This document shows, piece by piece, positions 49,520 to 58,794 of a stretch of 64,000 nucleotides of DNA (position 1 is its first letter; each line of letters starts with the position of its first letter). Both the position numbers and the translations under genes were made by a program. Location: NCBI RefSeq assembly GCF_000187245.1, contig NC_027865.1, positions 558,001 to 622,000 on the forward strand. The letters are read 5' to 3'. Origin of the DNA: Ogataea parapolymorpha DL-1 (Eukaryota; Ascomycota; Pichiomycetes; Pichiales; Pichiaceae). The notes under the pieces are model-generated. The model ran no database searches. It worked only from the letters and a program-made list of their open reading frames with translations, and had not been told where the DNA came from.

Positions 49520-50497
49520 CTATTTTCCCAGCACAGACTCAAACAACGAAAGCGTCTGCTCGGTGAGCTGCTCGCTCGCGTCGAAATCGATTGTGAACAC
49601 GGAGATTGTGCCCTCGCAGTTGCCGTTGTTGATGATGGTGAACTCGTCTGGCAGCTCGCAGTCGCCGGCAGCACAGTTTTGCACTGCGGAAGTAGCCAGC
49701 GTCGTCTGCTTCATGTTTTCTGCCGTGTCGTCGTACTCCACCTTGTACGCGAGACTCTTAGAACCGGTGAATCGCGTGTGTCTGAATGTGAGTTCTCTGC
49801 ACGAGGCGTTGATGTCGGAGCCTGCGGCAGGGAAGTTGACGTTCAGCGCGTACGATTCCGGCAGCAGACGGTCCCCGTCGCCCTGGCTTTTTGCCAGAGT
49901 TTCGACCACCTCGATGGCGTACTTGGAGTAAATGTTAGGGGCGTGGTCCGGGTCCTCGTCCAGGTTGTCCTTGAAAAACGAATTGTTGGAGTTTGCTCCG
50001 GAGAACGCAATGGCCGGATAGCCTCTTTCTGTGGCATAGTAGGCGGCGCCAATGGTTCCTGAAAGAACATAGTCTCTTTCTCCGAGGTTGTTGCCCTCAT
50101 TAGGACCGCCTAAAACGATGTCAATGGTCATATTGTCGAAGTACTTAGGAACCACATAGTCCAGTCCGAGGGCGACGCACGCGGCCGGCGACCCGTCGAA
50201 ATACCACACGTTCAAATCGTCCTCCTCGTGACCCCACGCTGGCGATCCGGCTGGCGGATAATCGAAGACTGCTGCGGCTGTGAGGGTCGAAGTTGTCGGA
50301 GTGATGAATCTGCCTCCGTTTCCGGAGTACTGTCTAGCAGGAGCTACCATGACAACATTGTGTCCAGAAGCTTTGAGATCTCTGTAAAGGGCCCTGATGT
50401 TGGTAGCGGCCCATCCATCGTCGTTGGTCAGAAGGATGTTTTGGGCGGAAGCTGCAACCAGAGATGTTGCAAGGACGAACAGAGAAGTGAATTGCAT
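49520..50497 (-). CDS. Secreted SurE-like acid phosphatase/5'-nucleotidase (paralogue A)
   Basis: A 325-residue protein with a clear signal peptide (MQFTSLFVLATSLVAASA, cleavage near residue 18) and the SurE fold: NILLTNDDGWAATN with the metal-binding DD pair, then LGGPNEGNNLG and SGTIGAAYYATERGYPAIAF. Bacterial SurE is a nucleotidase; secreted fungal members act as acid phosphatases. Several N-x-S/T sites suit secretion. It forms a head-to-head pair with the closely related gene at 51155-52123. The first 190 or so residues of the two are mostly identical, while the C-terminal thirds differ. The ATG at 50497 is chosen; the frame upstream offers only GTG. Confidence 0.85.
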   Translation of the reverse strand: MQFTSLFVLATSLVAASAQNILLTNDDGWAATNIRALYRDLKASGHNVVMVAPARQYSGNGGRFITPTTSTLTAAAVFDYPPAGSPAWGHEEDDLNVWYFDGSPAACVALGLDYVVPKYFDNMTIDIVLGGPNEGNNLGERDYVLSGTIGAAYYATERGYPAIAFSGANSNNSFFKDNLDEDPDHAPNIYSKYAIEVVETLAKSQGDGDRLLPESYALNVNFPAAGSDINASCRELTFRHTRFTGSKSLAYKVEYDDTAENMKQTTLATSAVQNCAAGDCELPDEFTIINNGNCEGTISVFTIDFDASEQLTEQTLSLFESVLGK

Positions 50498-51154
50498 TTG
50501 TGACACGAGGCAATTACGAGATCTCGAGGGTTTATAAAGCGATTCGGGGCCCTGCAGAAGTTAGTTTGCCTCCAACTTAAAGCTGCACGCTGTTTACCCG
50601 AAATTGCATAAACGTGGTGGAGTCCTTGGTACCGGGATTTTTTTTTTCTTGGTGCACTCGTTTGGGAAGTGATGGCGTTGGCTCCCAGGCACGTGCGTCG
50701 TAGCCGCGCGGAGGCAAACAATTTTTTCCTCGTCCTCCAAGCCAATTGGCCGCCACTTTAGCGGAAGGCGCCGGGGCGCCAAAGGTTGGGGCATTTGACG
50801 CTGTGTTCTACTCGCAAGATCCACGGGCGACCCGGGCGCCGAGATTTAAACGAGTGAATTGTGTGAATACATTCACCCATTGAGCTACAGAGAGCTCCTG
50901 CTGCGTCTAATTAATGTCTTTCATGAGCCCATGTGTTGCGCAACTTCCTAATGCGTCGAAGTCTTGAACAAATTGGGTGCTGTTGCCCATAACGACGCCA
51001 AATTAATCTACATTCCCTCCTGGTAGAACAGCGGCGCCGCAGTGCCGCAAACATATCCCGCTTTGTTTTCGCCCCCCATGCCCCCCGTGAATGCGTTGCA
51101 ACAAATGGTTTATAACCAACAAATTCCCCACGCACTGTTCGAGCACAGTTATCA
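50498..51154. promoter_or_regulatory. 657-bp shared promoter of the SurE pair, with CACGTG
   Basis: No gene is visible. A CACGTG palindrome (50690-50695, context GGCACGTGCG) and a related AACGTGG near 50611 resemble Pho4 or Cbf1 sites, which would fit phosphate-regulated phosphatases. TTTATAAA-like TATA elements lie close to each start (about 50531 and 51110). Other features are a 10-bp T run (about 50638-50648), GGCGCC repeats near 50768-50784, and a GTGAAT...ATTCAC palindrome near 50855-50877. Confidence 0.55.
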
Positions 51155-52123
51155 ATGAAATTCAGTTCTCTACTCGCCATCGCAACCTCCCTGGTTGCTA
51201 TCTCTGCGAAGAACATTCTCCTGACCAACGACGACGGTTGGGCTGCCACTAATATCAGAGCTTTCTACAGAGACCTCAAGGCCGCTGGTCATAATGTCGT
51301 CATGGTGGCACCTGCTGTGCAGATGTCCGGTAACGGTGGAAAGTTCCAGCTTGCAGCCTCTAACACACTCGAGACGGACGCTGAGTTCGGCTACCCGCCA
51401 GCGGGCTCTCCTTCGTGGGGCCACGAGGAGGACGATCTGAACGTGTGGTACTACAACGGCACCCCTGCAGCTTGCGTGGCGGTGGCTCTGGACTACATTC
51501 TTCCCACCTATTTCAACAACATGACCGTCGACGTTGTTCTTGGTGGTCCGAACGAAGGAACCAACCTGGGAGAAAGAGACTTTGTTCTTTCGGGAACCAT
51601 TGGCGCCGCCTACTACGCCACAGAACGCGGGTATTCTGCCATTGCGCTCTCCGGAGCAAATTCCAACAATTCGTTTTTCAAGGACAATCTCGACGACGAT
51701 CCAAACCATTCTGCCAACATCTACTCCAGGAAGTCTGTCGAGCTACTTGACGCATTGTTTGAGAAGCAGGGTGACAACGAAAGACTGTTCCCTCTTTCCA
51801 CCGGGCTGAACGTCAATTTTCCAAAAGCCGGTTCCGACGTTGGCTCTGACTGTTTGGACCCAGTCTTCTATCACTCCAGACAAACAGGCCAGGGCTTTTT
51901 CGTCTACGGTGCAGGAGTCAACGAGGAGACCAATCTTGTGGAGGAACTTTCTTTGTATGACAACGCGCTTGACGTGTGTTCTGCCGGTGACTGCTCGCTG
52001 CCTGCTGAGTTTGAAATCATCAAGAATTGTGCCTCTGCCATTACTGTGTTCTCGCTGGACCCAGACTCCAAGAAAAACGTAACAGACGACGTGATCGCCA
52101 AGTTCGACTTTATCCTGAGCTGA
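51155..52123 (+). CDS. Secreted SurE-like acid phosphatase/5'-nucleotidase (paralogue B)
   Basis: A 322-residue paralogue of the divergent neighbour. Signal peptide MKFSSLLAIATSLVAISA is followed by NILLTNDDGWAATNIRAFYR, WGHEEDDLNVWYYNG, GGPNEGTNLGERDFV and SGTIGAAYYATERGYSAIAL. The active-site DD and asparagine are intact in both copies, so neither looks like a pseudogene. From about residue 195 onward the copies diverge, including an extra cysteine pair here (SDCLDPVF and CSAGDC). It is convergent with KTI12 (42 bp between stops). Confidence 0.85.
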   Translation: MKFSSLLAIATSLVAISAKNILLTNDDGWAATNIRAFYRDLKAAGHNVVMVAPAVQMSGNGGKFQLAASNTLETDAEFGYPPAGSPSWGHEEDDLNVWYYNGTPAACVAVALDYILPTYFNNMTVDVVLGGPNEGTNLGERDFVLSGTIGAAYYATERGYSAIALSGANSNNSFFKDNLDDDPNHSANIYSRKSVELLDALFEKQGDNERLFPLSTGLNVNFPKAGSDVGSDCLDPVFYHSRQTGQGFFVYGAGVNEETNLVEELSLYDNALDVCSAGDCSLPAEFEIIKNCASAITVFSLDPDSKKNVTDDVIAKFDFILS

Positions 52124-52165
52124 AACTATATAAGATAATCGAATAGAATAACTAAGTTAGCCGCC

Positions 52166-53032
52166 TCACTGGTTCATTGCTCTGGTAAGGTACTCGCCAA
52201 AAAGCACGCCGATTCTGTCGACCCCCACGTTTCTCATTCTGTTTAGCCCCACGTAGGCTCTTCTGAACCGTTGCAGCTGTGCGATCGAGACTTCGCGCGT
52301 GGGCATCTCCACCACGCACTCTCCGCCTTCAACATTCACCCGCACAACTCCCCCGATTCCGTTCATCTCCTGGTACTGGACCACCTCTTGGACCACCCGC
52401 GCAGTCACCCGGTCTAGTTCTTGGAGAAAGTTGATTTCTATCGCTGGTTTCGTTACCGTGGACTGGTTCGGCCGAGGACCTTTTTTCAGCGCAATTGCAG
52501 CCCATATGTCGTCAAACGGTAGCTCTGGGTCGTCATAGCCAATAGGGATCAGCGGAGAATCCCATTTGTTCTGACCATCTGGCTCCTCATACCGCAGCAC
52601 GAGCTCTTCCATCACCTTCTCGTCCCATCTTTCTCCTTCTTTTCTATTTCTGTTCCATTCCAGACACTTCTCCAAGGGCGTTATTACTTGGATCACACAG
52701 TGCGGCGTGCTCAACGCTTTGCTTTCGCAGTGCAGTTGGTATCTAAAACCTTTAATGTAAGCCATTGAGTCCAAAATGACTATGGTGGACTTCGAGATGT
52801 CTCTTTTCACCGCAGAGATCTGAGCCGAGCGCGCGGCCTTCTCTTTGGTGGAGTCGGTGTATGCGTCATGCTGAATTCCTAGATTCTGGTCGTTGTGCAG
52901 AACCACCTTAAGATTCGCCCCGGGCTCTCCTTTTTCCAGGCTAGCAATCTTTTCCTCCAGCTGATCTTTCAGCTTGACTGCCCACGTAGTCTTGCCGCAC
53001 GAAGGGTAGCCTGCAAACACAATCAGAGGCAT
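52166..53032 (-). CDS. KTI12: Elongator-associated factor KTI12
   Basis: A 288-residue protein (313 in S. cerevisiae). An N-terminal P-loop ATPase domain opens with MPLIVFAGYPSCGKTTWA. KTI12 family blocks follow: LDSMAYIKGFRYQLHCESK, RWDEKVMEELVLRYEEPDG and WDSPLI. The C-terminal helical tRNA-binding part ends with LNRMRNVGVDRIGVLFGEYL. Kti12 binds Elongator and tRNA and is needed for mcm5U34 formation; it resembles the kinase PSTK. Its start is 120 bp from the divergent MTG1 start across a phased T-tract array. Confidence 0.93.
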   Translation of the reverse strand: MPLIVFAGYPSCGKTTWAVKLKDQLEEKIASLEKGEPGANLKVVLHNDQNLGIQHDAYTDSTKEKAARSAQISAVKRDISKSTIVILDSMAYIKGFRYQLHCESKALSTPHCVIQVITPLEKCLEWNRNRKEGERWDEKVMEELVLRYEEPDGQNKWDSPLIPIGYDDPELPFDDIWAAIALKKGPRPNQSTVTKPAIEINFLQELDRVTARVVQEVVQYQEMNGIGGVVRVNVEGGECVVEMPTREVSIAQLQRFRRAYVGLNRMRNVGVDRIGVLFGEYLTRAMNQ

Positions 53033-53052
53033 GATTATTTTATTTATTTATA

Positions 53053-53135
53053 TTTTTTTTTTTTTTTTTTTTTGATATTTTTTGGATATTTTTTGATATT
53101 TTTTGGATTTTTTTGGATTTTTTTGGATTTTTTTG
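53053..53135. repeat. Helically phased T-tract array (GGATTTTTTT repeats) in the KTI12/MTG1 promoter
   Basis: A run of 21 T (53053-53073) is followed by units of G/GGAT(A)T6-7. The first G of successive units lies at 53074, 53084, 53095, 53105, 53115, 53125 and 53135, so the period is about 10.2 bp. It fills most of the 120 bp between the two start codons. Confidence 0.85.
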
Positions 53136-53152
53136 AAATACTTGGTACATAC

Positions 53153-54244
53153 ATGTCTGCCATTGCCAGGGCGGTCAGAGAGATCCAGAAGTTCTATCAG
53201 CAGGTCTCGGGCAGGAAAATTGAGAAGATCCCTGATTTCAAGCCTCGTGTTCGATTTCCAGATTATAATGTCCCCCTGACCGACTTTCAGGGCCACCAGG
53301 TAACGGCGCTCAAAAGAATGAGGAGACTGGCCCCAGAAATTGATCTCGTGATCGAACTGCGAGATGCGCGCGCTCCCATCACAACCACGAATTTTCTCCT
53401 CGACCGAATATTCAAAGGAAAGCAAAAGATCGTTCTCTACACGAAAGCCGAGCAATCCTTAATTAACCAAAGGATCATCAAGCAATGGAATGTCAGAAAC
53501 GAGAGTTGGAGTTTCTTTGACAAGAAGAGATACAACCACACAGCCAAAGTTGCCAATATGATACTTGAGAAATACAATTTGATGCACCCACCGCCGCCTC
53601 TAGGAATGAAAGTTATAGTTGCAGGCATGCCAAATGTGGGTAAGTCGACTTTGGTGAACAAACTGCGCCACAAACTTGCCATTGACCAAGGAAAGAAGAA
53701 GGACGTGGCCAAGGTCGAGCGTGGGGGAGGAACCACGCGCGTTACGTCTGAGATGATCAAAATCTCAGAAGACCCGTTGATCTACGTCTACGACACGCCG
53801 GGAGTGTTGATGCCCACAGTAGCAAACTCCAAGGCTATGCTGACACATGCACTTTTGCGGACTGTCGATAATACGACCGTGGACCCAATCATTGCGGCAG
53901 ATTATCTCCTCTATATATGGAATCTGCTGAGTCCCGACGGCCATTTTTACCGGTCATTCACAAAAACCCCCACAAACGATATCCAGTATCTTCTTGAGTG
54001 TGTGGCGCGGAAAAAGATGTACACCAAGAACAAGGTCGGCAAGACGCGTCCGAGTGTGTCGCCAAATGGATATGACCTCAAAGCAGCAGCATTGGCTCTT
54101 CAGGAGCAGCTCAGGATCGAGCAGACGAATCGGCTGGCTTTCGATCTTGATATGATGCGAGATCTAAGCAAAAAAGAGATTGCCGAGATACTAGAAGCGG
54201 AGAGAGTCAGAGTTGGAGAGATGGAGATGGAATATTTGGACTAA
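53153..54244 (+). CDS. MTG1: Mitochondrial ribosome-assembly GTPase (circularly permuted)
   Basis: A 363-residue GTPase (367 in S. cerevisiae). Motif order is permuted, as in the YlqF/MTG1 family: G4-like YTKAEQ (about residue 98) precedes G1 GMPNVGKST (about 159-167), then the switch GGGTTRVTSE and G3 DTPG. The N terminus (MSAIARAVREIQKFYQQVSG) is basic and suits mitochondrial import. Mtg1 assists late assembly of the mitochondrial large subunit. The ATG at 53153 is the first sensible start; in-frame sequence upstream would encode only poly-Phe from the T-tract array. Confidence 0.9.
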   Translation: MSAIARAVREIQKFYQQVSGRKIEKIPDFKPRVRFPDYNVPLTDFQGHQVTALKRMRRLAPEIDLVIELRDARAPITTTNFLLDRIFKGKQKIVLYTKAEQSLINQRIIKQWNVRNESWSFFDKKRYNHTAKVANMILEKYNLMHPPPPLGMKVIVAGMPNVGKSTLVNKLRHKLAIDQGKKKDVAKVERGGGTTRVTSEMIKISEDPLIYVYDTPGVLMPTVANSKAMLTHALLRTVDNTTVDPIIAADYLLYIWNLLSPDGHFYRSFTKTPTNDIQYLLECVARKKMYTKNKVGKTRPSVSPNGYDLKAAALALQEQLRIEQTNRLAFDLDMMRDLSKKEIAEILEAERVRVGEMEMEYLD

Positions 54245-54389
54245 AATATATTTTTTTTAGCATCCGTGCACCAGGCTACTCCAACGAATAAGAATTTGCC
54301 CTTGTAAATAACAACAACAAATAAAGTCTATTTCAAATAAATCCTGCTCTTCACGTTGATCGTACTTCAACAAGGTAGTTGCTGTGAAA

Positions 54390-57300
54390 ATGGAGACGAT
54401 TCTGGATTTCAGTAAGGAATTGGACATCAAGCTGCTTGATTCCGTCGTGGACGCGTTCTACAATGGATCGGGTGAGACTCAGAAACAGGCACAAGAAGTT
54501 CTCACCAAATTTCAGAACCATCCGGACGCTTGGACTCGCGCAGATCAGATTCTTCAGTATTCGTCTGATCCCCAGGCCAAATATATCGCGTTATCGATAC
54601 TGGATAATTTGATCAAGACCAAATGGAAAGCCCTTCCTGAGGAGCAACGACTGGGGATCCGTAACTTTATTGCCAGCATGATCATTGTGATGTGCGACGA
54701 CGACGCGCAGTTTGTTTCCCAGAAAGCTCTGATTCAGAAGAGCGATTTGACGCTGGTCCAGATCATCAAGCAAGACTGGCCTGCCAACTGGCCCAACTTC
54801 ATTCCGGAGATCGTGCAGTCGAGCCGTGCTGGATTCAACGTGTGTGAGAACAACATGGTGATTCTCAAATTGCTGTCGGAGGAGATCTTTGACTTCTCTG
54901 CTGAGCAAATGACCCAGGCGAAAGCCAAGTCTCTCAAAACGAGAATGTGCGACGAGTTTTCAGAAATTTTCAAATTGTGCTTCGAAGTCCTCGACAAAGC
55001 CTCTAAACCCTCATTGATAGTAGCCACGCTGAAGTCTCTGCTCAGATACATTCCATGGATTCCACTGGGATACATTTTCGAAACCGACCTGCTCAACTTA
55101 CTCTCTACCAAGTTCTTGCCTGTCGAGGAGTTCAGATCCATCACTCTCAAATGCTTAACCGAAGTCTCTCAGCTCATTGCTCACCAATACGACGATAAAT
55201 TCGTGACTATGTTTGCTCTCACAACGGAAAATTTGCTCAAGATCATTCCTATCGACATAGATCTTAAAAACACATACAAGTACGCAAATTCCGCCGATCA
55301 GGAGTTTTTGCAAGATTTGGCAATGTATCTGGTCACGTTTCTTTCGAATCACTTAGAACCACTGGAACAGAATACCAACCTTAGGGAGTTGTTGCTCGCT
55401 GCCCATCAATACCTAGTTGGACTCTCGCGGATTGAGGAAAGAGAATTGTTCAAAACCTGTCTTGATTACTGGTCTAAGCTTGTCTCCGGCCTTTATCAAG
55501 AGATTCAAACACTCCCGTTACAGGACGCATCACCTTTGATGCAGTTACAGTATAATACTAGAGGTGGTGCTTTGAATCCAGAAATACTCAGGAATTACAA
55601 TCTCAGAAAGAATATCTATAGTGACATTCTGTCGAAGTTGAGAGTCGTCATGATTGAAAACATGGTTAGACCTGAAGAAGTTTTGGTTGTGGAAAATGAT
55701 GAGGGAGAAATCGTGAGAGAGTTCGTCAAGGAAAGTGACACGATTCAACTCTACAAGTCGATGAGGGAGGTCTTAGTGTACTTGACACATCTGGATATAA
55801 ATGATACCGAGGCAATCATGTCTGCCAAGCTTGCAAGTCAGATTGATGGTTCAGAATGGTCGTGGCATAACATCAATACCCTGTGTTGGGCCATTGGATC
55901 TATTTCCGGATCCATGGACGAAGAACGCGAAAAGCGATTCCTGGTCACCGTTATCAAGGATTTGCTTTCGCTGACCGAAATGAAGAGAGGCAAAGATAAC
56001 AAAGCTGTTGTTGCTTCTAACATCATGTATATTGTTGGTCAGTACCCAAGATTTTTGAAAGCACATTGGAAGTTCCTGAAGACTGTTGTCAACAAACTCT
56101 TTGAGTTTATGCATGAAACTCACGAGGGTGTCCAGGATATGGCTTGTGATACGTTTATCAAGATCACCCAAAAGTGTAAGAGACACTTCGTCGTTCAACA
56201 GCAGGGAGAGACGGGGCCATTCATCGACGAGATCATTCGTAACATCCAGGAAACCACATCTGATCTTCAGCCTCAACAAGTGCATACTTTCTACGAAGCT
56301 TGTGCTACCATAATTTCCGCTCAGAACTCTACACAAATCAGAAACAAGTTGCTCTCCGATCTTATGCATCTGCCAAATGTCGCCTGGAGGGCTGTTGTCC
56401 AACAAGCTGGTGATGATCCACAGCTCCTTTCAAACTCAGATATTGTGAAAATTATCGCTAACATCATCAAAACAAATGTTGCAGTTTGCACGCCATTGGG
56501 CCCTGGCTTCTACACTCAACTGGGTCTTATCTATGTTGACATGTTGTCTCTTTACAATGCCGTCAGCGGGTTGATCTCTGACGCCGTTGCGAATGACGGT
56601 TTAATTGCCACCAAAACGCCAAAGGTGAGAGGTTGGAGAACGATCAAAAAGGAGATTCTGATTTTGATCGAAACATATATCTCCAAAGCTGACAATCCAG
56701 AGGAAGTCGTTCGTGATTTGGTTCCAAACCTGCTATCGGCGGTTCTGCAAGATTACAAGACTAACGTTCCAGATGCCAGAGACGCAGAGGTTTTGAACTG
56801 TTTGTCCACGCTTGTCGAAAAGGTCGGAGAGCTGATTCCTGACGAAATTGTTCTTATTCTCGCCAATGTTTTCGAGGTCACTCTGAATATGATCAACAAG
56901 GACTTCACGGAGTATCCTGAGCACAGAGTTGAATTCTACAAGCTGCTTCGTGAGATTGATCTCAAAGGTTTCAACGCCTTGGTTCAATTCCCACCTGAGT
57001 CCTTCCAGTCCTTTATTGACGCTATATTGTGGGCCTTCAAGCACAACAACAGAGATGTCGAGAACACCGGTCTGACTCTCTGTGTCGAGCTCTTGAAGAA
57101 TATTGAGGATTTGGGATCTAACGCTTTTGCTATTGGATTTTACAAAAATTTCTATTTCCCTATTCTCAGCGATATCTTCTATGTGCTGACGGACTCGGAT
57201 CACAAGGCAGGCTTCAGACTGCAGTCACAACTGTTGGCTAAGCTTCTCGAGCTGGTGTTGGAAAACAAGATCACAGAGCCAATTTATCAGAAGGATGCTG

Positions 57301-57614
57301 CTCCAGAGGGTACTCCCAACTCTCTCTACCTCAAGGAGTACATCGCCAACATGCTGATAAGCGTATTCCCTCAACTGAACCAGGAGCAGGTCAACAACTT
57401 CTTGCAGGCTCTTTTCTCCTCATACAACCAACAAAACAAGTTCAGAGGAACACTTAGAGACTTCCTGGTGCAAATCAAGGAGTTTGGTGGAGACCCAACC
57501 GATTACTTGTTTGCTGACGACAGAGAGCAAGAGCTGTTGGAGAAGAACAGGCAAGAAAAAGAAAAAGCCCGTCTTGTCGGCGGTTTGTTGAAACCTTCGG
57601 AGATGGACGAGTAG
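54390..57614 (+). CDS. CRM1: Exportin-1 (CRM1/XPO1)
   Basis: A 1074-residue karyopherin of HEAT repeats (1084 in S. cerevisiae, 1071 in human) that exports proteins with leucine-rich export signals, using RanGTP. The family's near-invariant blocks are present: [13 protein letters not shown] [60 protein letters not shown] and [14 protein letters not shown]. In the cargo groove the residue aligned with human Cys528 is Thr529 ([14 protein letters not shown]), as in S. cerevisiae Thr539. The start is the ATG at 54390; the frame upstream has only GTG. Base composition is clearly lower in GC than in genes of the left half. Confidence 0.96.
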   Translation: METILDFSKELDIKLLDSVVDAFYNGSGETQKQAQEVLTKFQNHPDAWTRADQILQYSSDPQAKYIALSILDNLIKTKWKALPEEQRLGIRNFIASMIIVMCDDDAQFVSQKALIQKSDLTLVQIIKQDWPANWPNFIPEIVQSSRAGFNVCENNMVILKLLSEEIFDFSAEQMTQAKAKSLKTRMCDEFSEIFKLCFEVLDKASKPSLIVATLKSLLRYIPWIPLGYIFETDLLNLLSTKFLPVEEFRSITLKCLTEVSQLIAHQYDDKFVTMFALTTENLLKIIPIDIDLKNTYKYANSADQEFLQDLAMYLVTFLSNHLEPLEQNTNLRELLLAAHQYLVGLSRIEERELFKTCLDYWSKLVSGLYQEIQTLPLQDASPLMQLQYNTRGGALNPEILRNYNLRKNIYSDILSKLRVVMIENMVRPEEVLVVENDEGEIVREFVKESDTIQLYKSMREVLVYLTHLDINDTEAIMSAKLASQIDGSEWSWHNINTLCWAIGSISGSMDEEREKRFLVTVIKDLLSLTEMKRGKDNKAVVASNIMYIVGQYPRFLKAHWKFLKTVVNKLFEFMHETHEGVQDMACDTFIKITQKCKRHFVVQQQGETGPFIDEIIRNIQETTSDLQPQQVHTFYEACATIISAQNSTQIRNKLLSDLMHLPNVAWRAVVQQAGDDPQLLSNSDIVKIIANIIKTNVAVCTPLGPGFYTQLGLIYVDMLSLYNAVSGLISDAVANDGLIATKTPKVRGWRTIKKEILILIETYISKADNPEEVVRDLVPNLLSAVLQDYKTNVPDARDAEVLNCLSTLVEKVGELIPDEIVLILANVFEVTLNMINKDFTEYPEHRVEFYKLLREIDLKGFNALVQFPPESFQSFIDAILWAFKHNNRDVENTGLTLCVELLKNIEDLGSNAFAIGFYKNFYFPILSDIFYVLTDSDHKAGFRLQSQLLAKLLELVLENKITEPIYQKDAAPEGTPNSLYLKEYIANMLISVFPQLNQEQVNNFLQALFSSYNQQNKFRGTLRDFLVQIKEFGGDPTDYLFADDREQELLEKNRQEKEKARLVGGLLKPSEMDE

Positions 57615-57682
57615 TGATGACGTAATCAATTTGGCATAGAACTCTACATTAATATAAAAATATTGAATATTGTACTAATTTG

Positions 57683-58780
57683 ATGCAAAATGGTTTGGAT
57701 TTAGCTATTCAGTTGATTGATATTCTTGGGAAGCACAGCTGTAAAAAACGTTTACAGGTTTCTGGTGAAGAATTTCATCCGGAGTTTTTCAGTGAAGGCC
57801 CAATTGCAACATTTGAGGATGCAAAAACGGGTATTTTGGAGATACTTGTTTCCAAGAAAACATTAATCAATGTATTCAAGGATTGCAAGCAAGTTCTTGA
57901 TGCAGAGGAGGATACTGATGACTGGAAATTATATTATGCATCAATCGGTGTTTTAATCACGACTCCAGAGGACCATCGTGCCATTTTACTCAATGAAAGC
58001 GCCCTCAACAAAATGATATTGAATGATCCTTCCGCAGCTGACTATCATTACAACTGTCTGAGCACGCTTTTAAGCTGCAATTTGGCAAAAACCAATAAGT
58101 CAGCAAACCTATGGTTTTATTTCAGAAAGTTGTCGGTTGCAAAACTCGAGACGCTTGATTCCTCGTCTTTGAACGAAATGGTTGACTTAATTCTCCTCTC
58201 TGTTGCCTCTCATCCACGTAATTACTATGCGTGTTCATTCCTGCGTGTTCTTCTGGCGAGTTGCCGATGCAAAGGCCTTCTGCGGATATTGTATGAAAGG
58301 ATATGGGACTATTGTAAGTCACATTTTGGCGATTTTTCAATGTGGTTGGCTTTGCTCGAGATTTTAATTGGAAAGAGCGATTATTTCCTTTGGGAGCTCA
58401 AGAGGCTAGGCGGTGAACTGAGAGGTACACCACAATACTTTGAAGAACAAGAGCTGATGCGAATATATGAAGAAATTGGACTCTGGGGTGAGCAGATCAG
58501 TACTGCGAGCTACTCTTTATATTACGTGAAGCTGCAACTTGGGCTTCATTTGGGCTTGGATATTTGCTCCCAGTATAAGCAGGAGTATGAGGAATTTGAA
58601 CGGGCGGGAGGCTACTTGATTGACGTCAGCTCGCGACAGCTTGTGAGCAAGAATAAACCCATTCCGCTGGATAACGAGGCGCTATTGAAACAAAAATTCG
58701 AAGGAATGCTCATTAGAAAACAGTTGTACATAAGATATGGGGCCGCTCGCAATTCGAGAAAATCGTATATAGTCCATTAA
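57683..58780 (+). CDS. Prenyltransferase alpha-repeat protein, ECM9/PTAR1-like
   Basis: A 365-residue, mostly helical protein. Segments such as YHYNCLSTLLSCNLAKTNKS and HPRNYYACSFLRVLLASC resemble the NYxAWxxR repeats of protein prenyltransferase alpha subunits. Length and character suggest the PTAR1/ECM9 group (S. cerevisiae Ecm9, 377 residues, role unclear). I rate the assignment as tentative. The true farnesyl- and geranylgeranyl-transferase alpha subunits have clearer repeats. The ATG at 57683 follows a TTG. The stop is 14 bp from that of the convergent OSH gene. AT-rich relative to the left half of the window. Confidence 0.55.
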   Translation: MQNGLDLAIQLIDILGKHSCKKRLQVSGEEFHPEFFSEGPIATFEDAKTGILEILVSKKTLINVFKDCKQVLDAEEDTDDWKLYYASIGVLITTPEDHRAILLNESALNKMILNDPSAADYHYNCLSTLLSCNLAKTNKSANLWFYFRKLSVAKLETLDSSSLNEMVDLILLSVASHPRNYYACSFLRVLLASCRCKGLLRILYERIWDYCKSHFGDFSMWLALLEILIGKSDYFLWELKRLGGELRGTPQYFEEQELMRIYEEIGLWGEQISTASYSLYYVKLQLGLHLGLDICSQYKQEYEEFERAGGYLIDVSSRQLVSKNKPIPLDNEALLKQKFEGMLIRKQLYIRYGAARNSRKSYIVH

Positions 58781-58794
58781 AGCGGATAGTCTAT

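Noticed and set aside
50840..50910. tRNA-like box A (TAGCTCAATGGG on the minus strand) with a weak box B-like GTTTAAATCTC
   Set aside because: No acceptor or T-stem can be paired and the D-arm does not close. The GTGAAT/ATTCAC palindrome explains the apparent structure.
52895..53152. N-terminal extension of MTG1 encoding a Phe-rich, membrane-like segment
   Set aside because: It comes from reading through the T-tract array and has no ATG. It is promoter DNA.
56145..56147. Cys586 of CRM1 as the leptomycin-B-reactive cysteine
   Set aside because: Alignment by the GKDNKA block places the drug site at residue 529 (Thr). Cys586 lies in the QDMACDTF block, which is conserved in human CRM1 well after Cys528.
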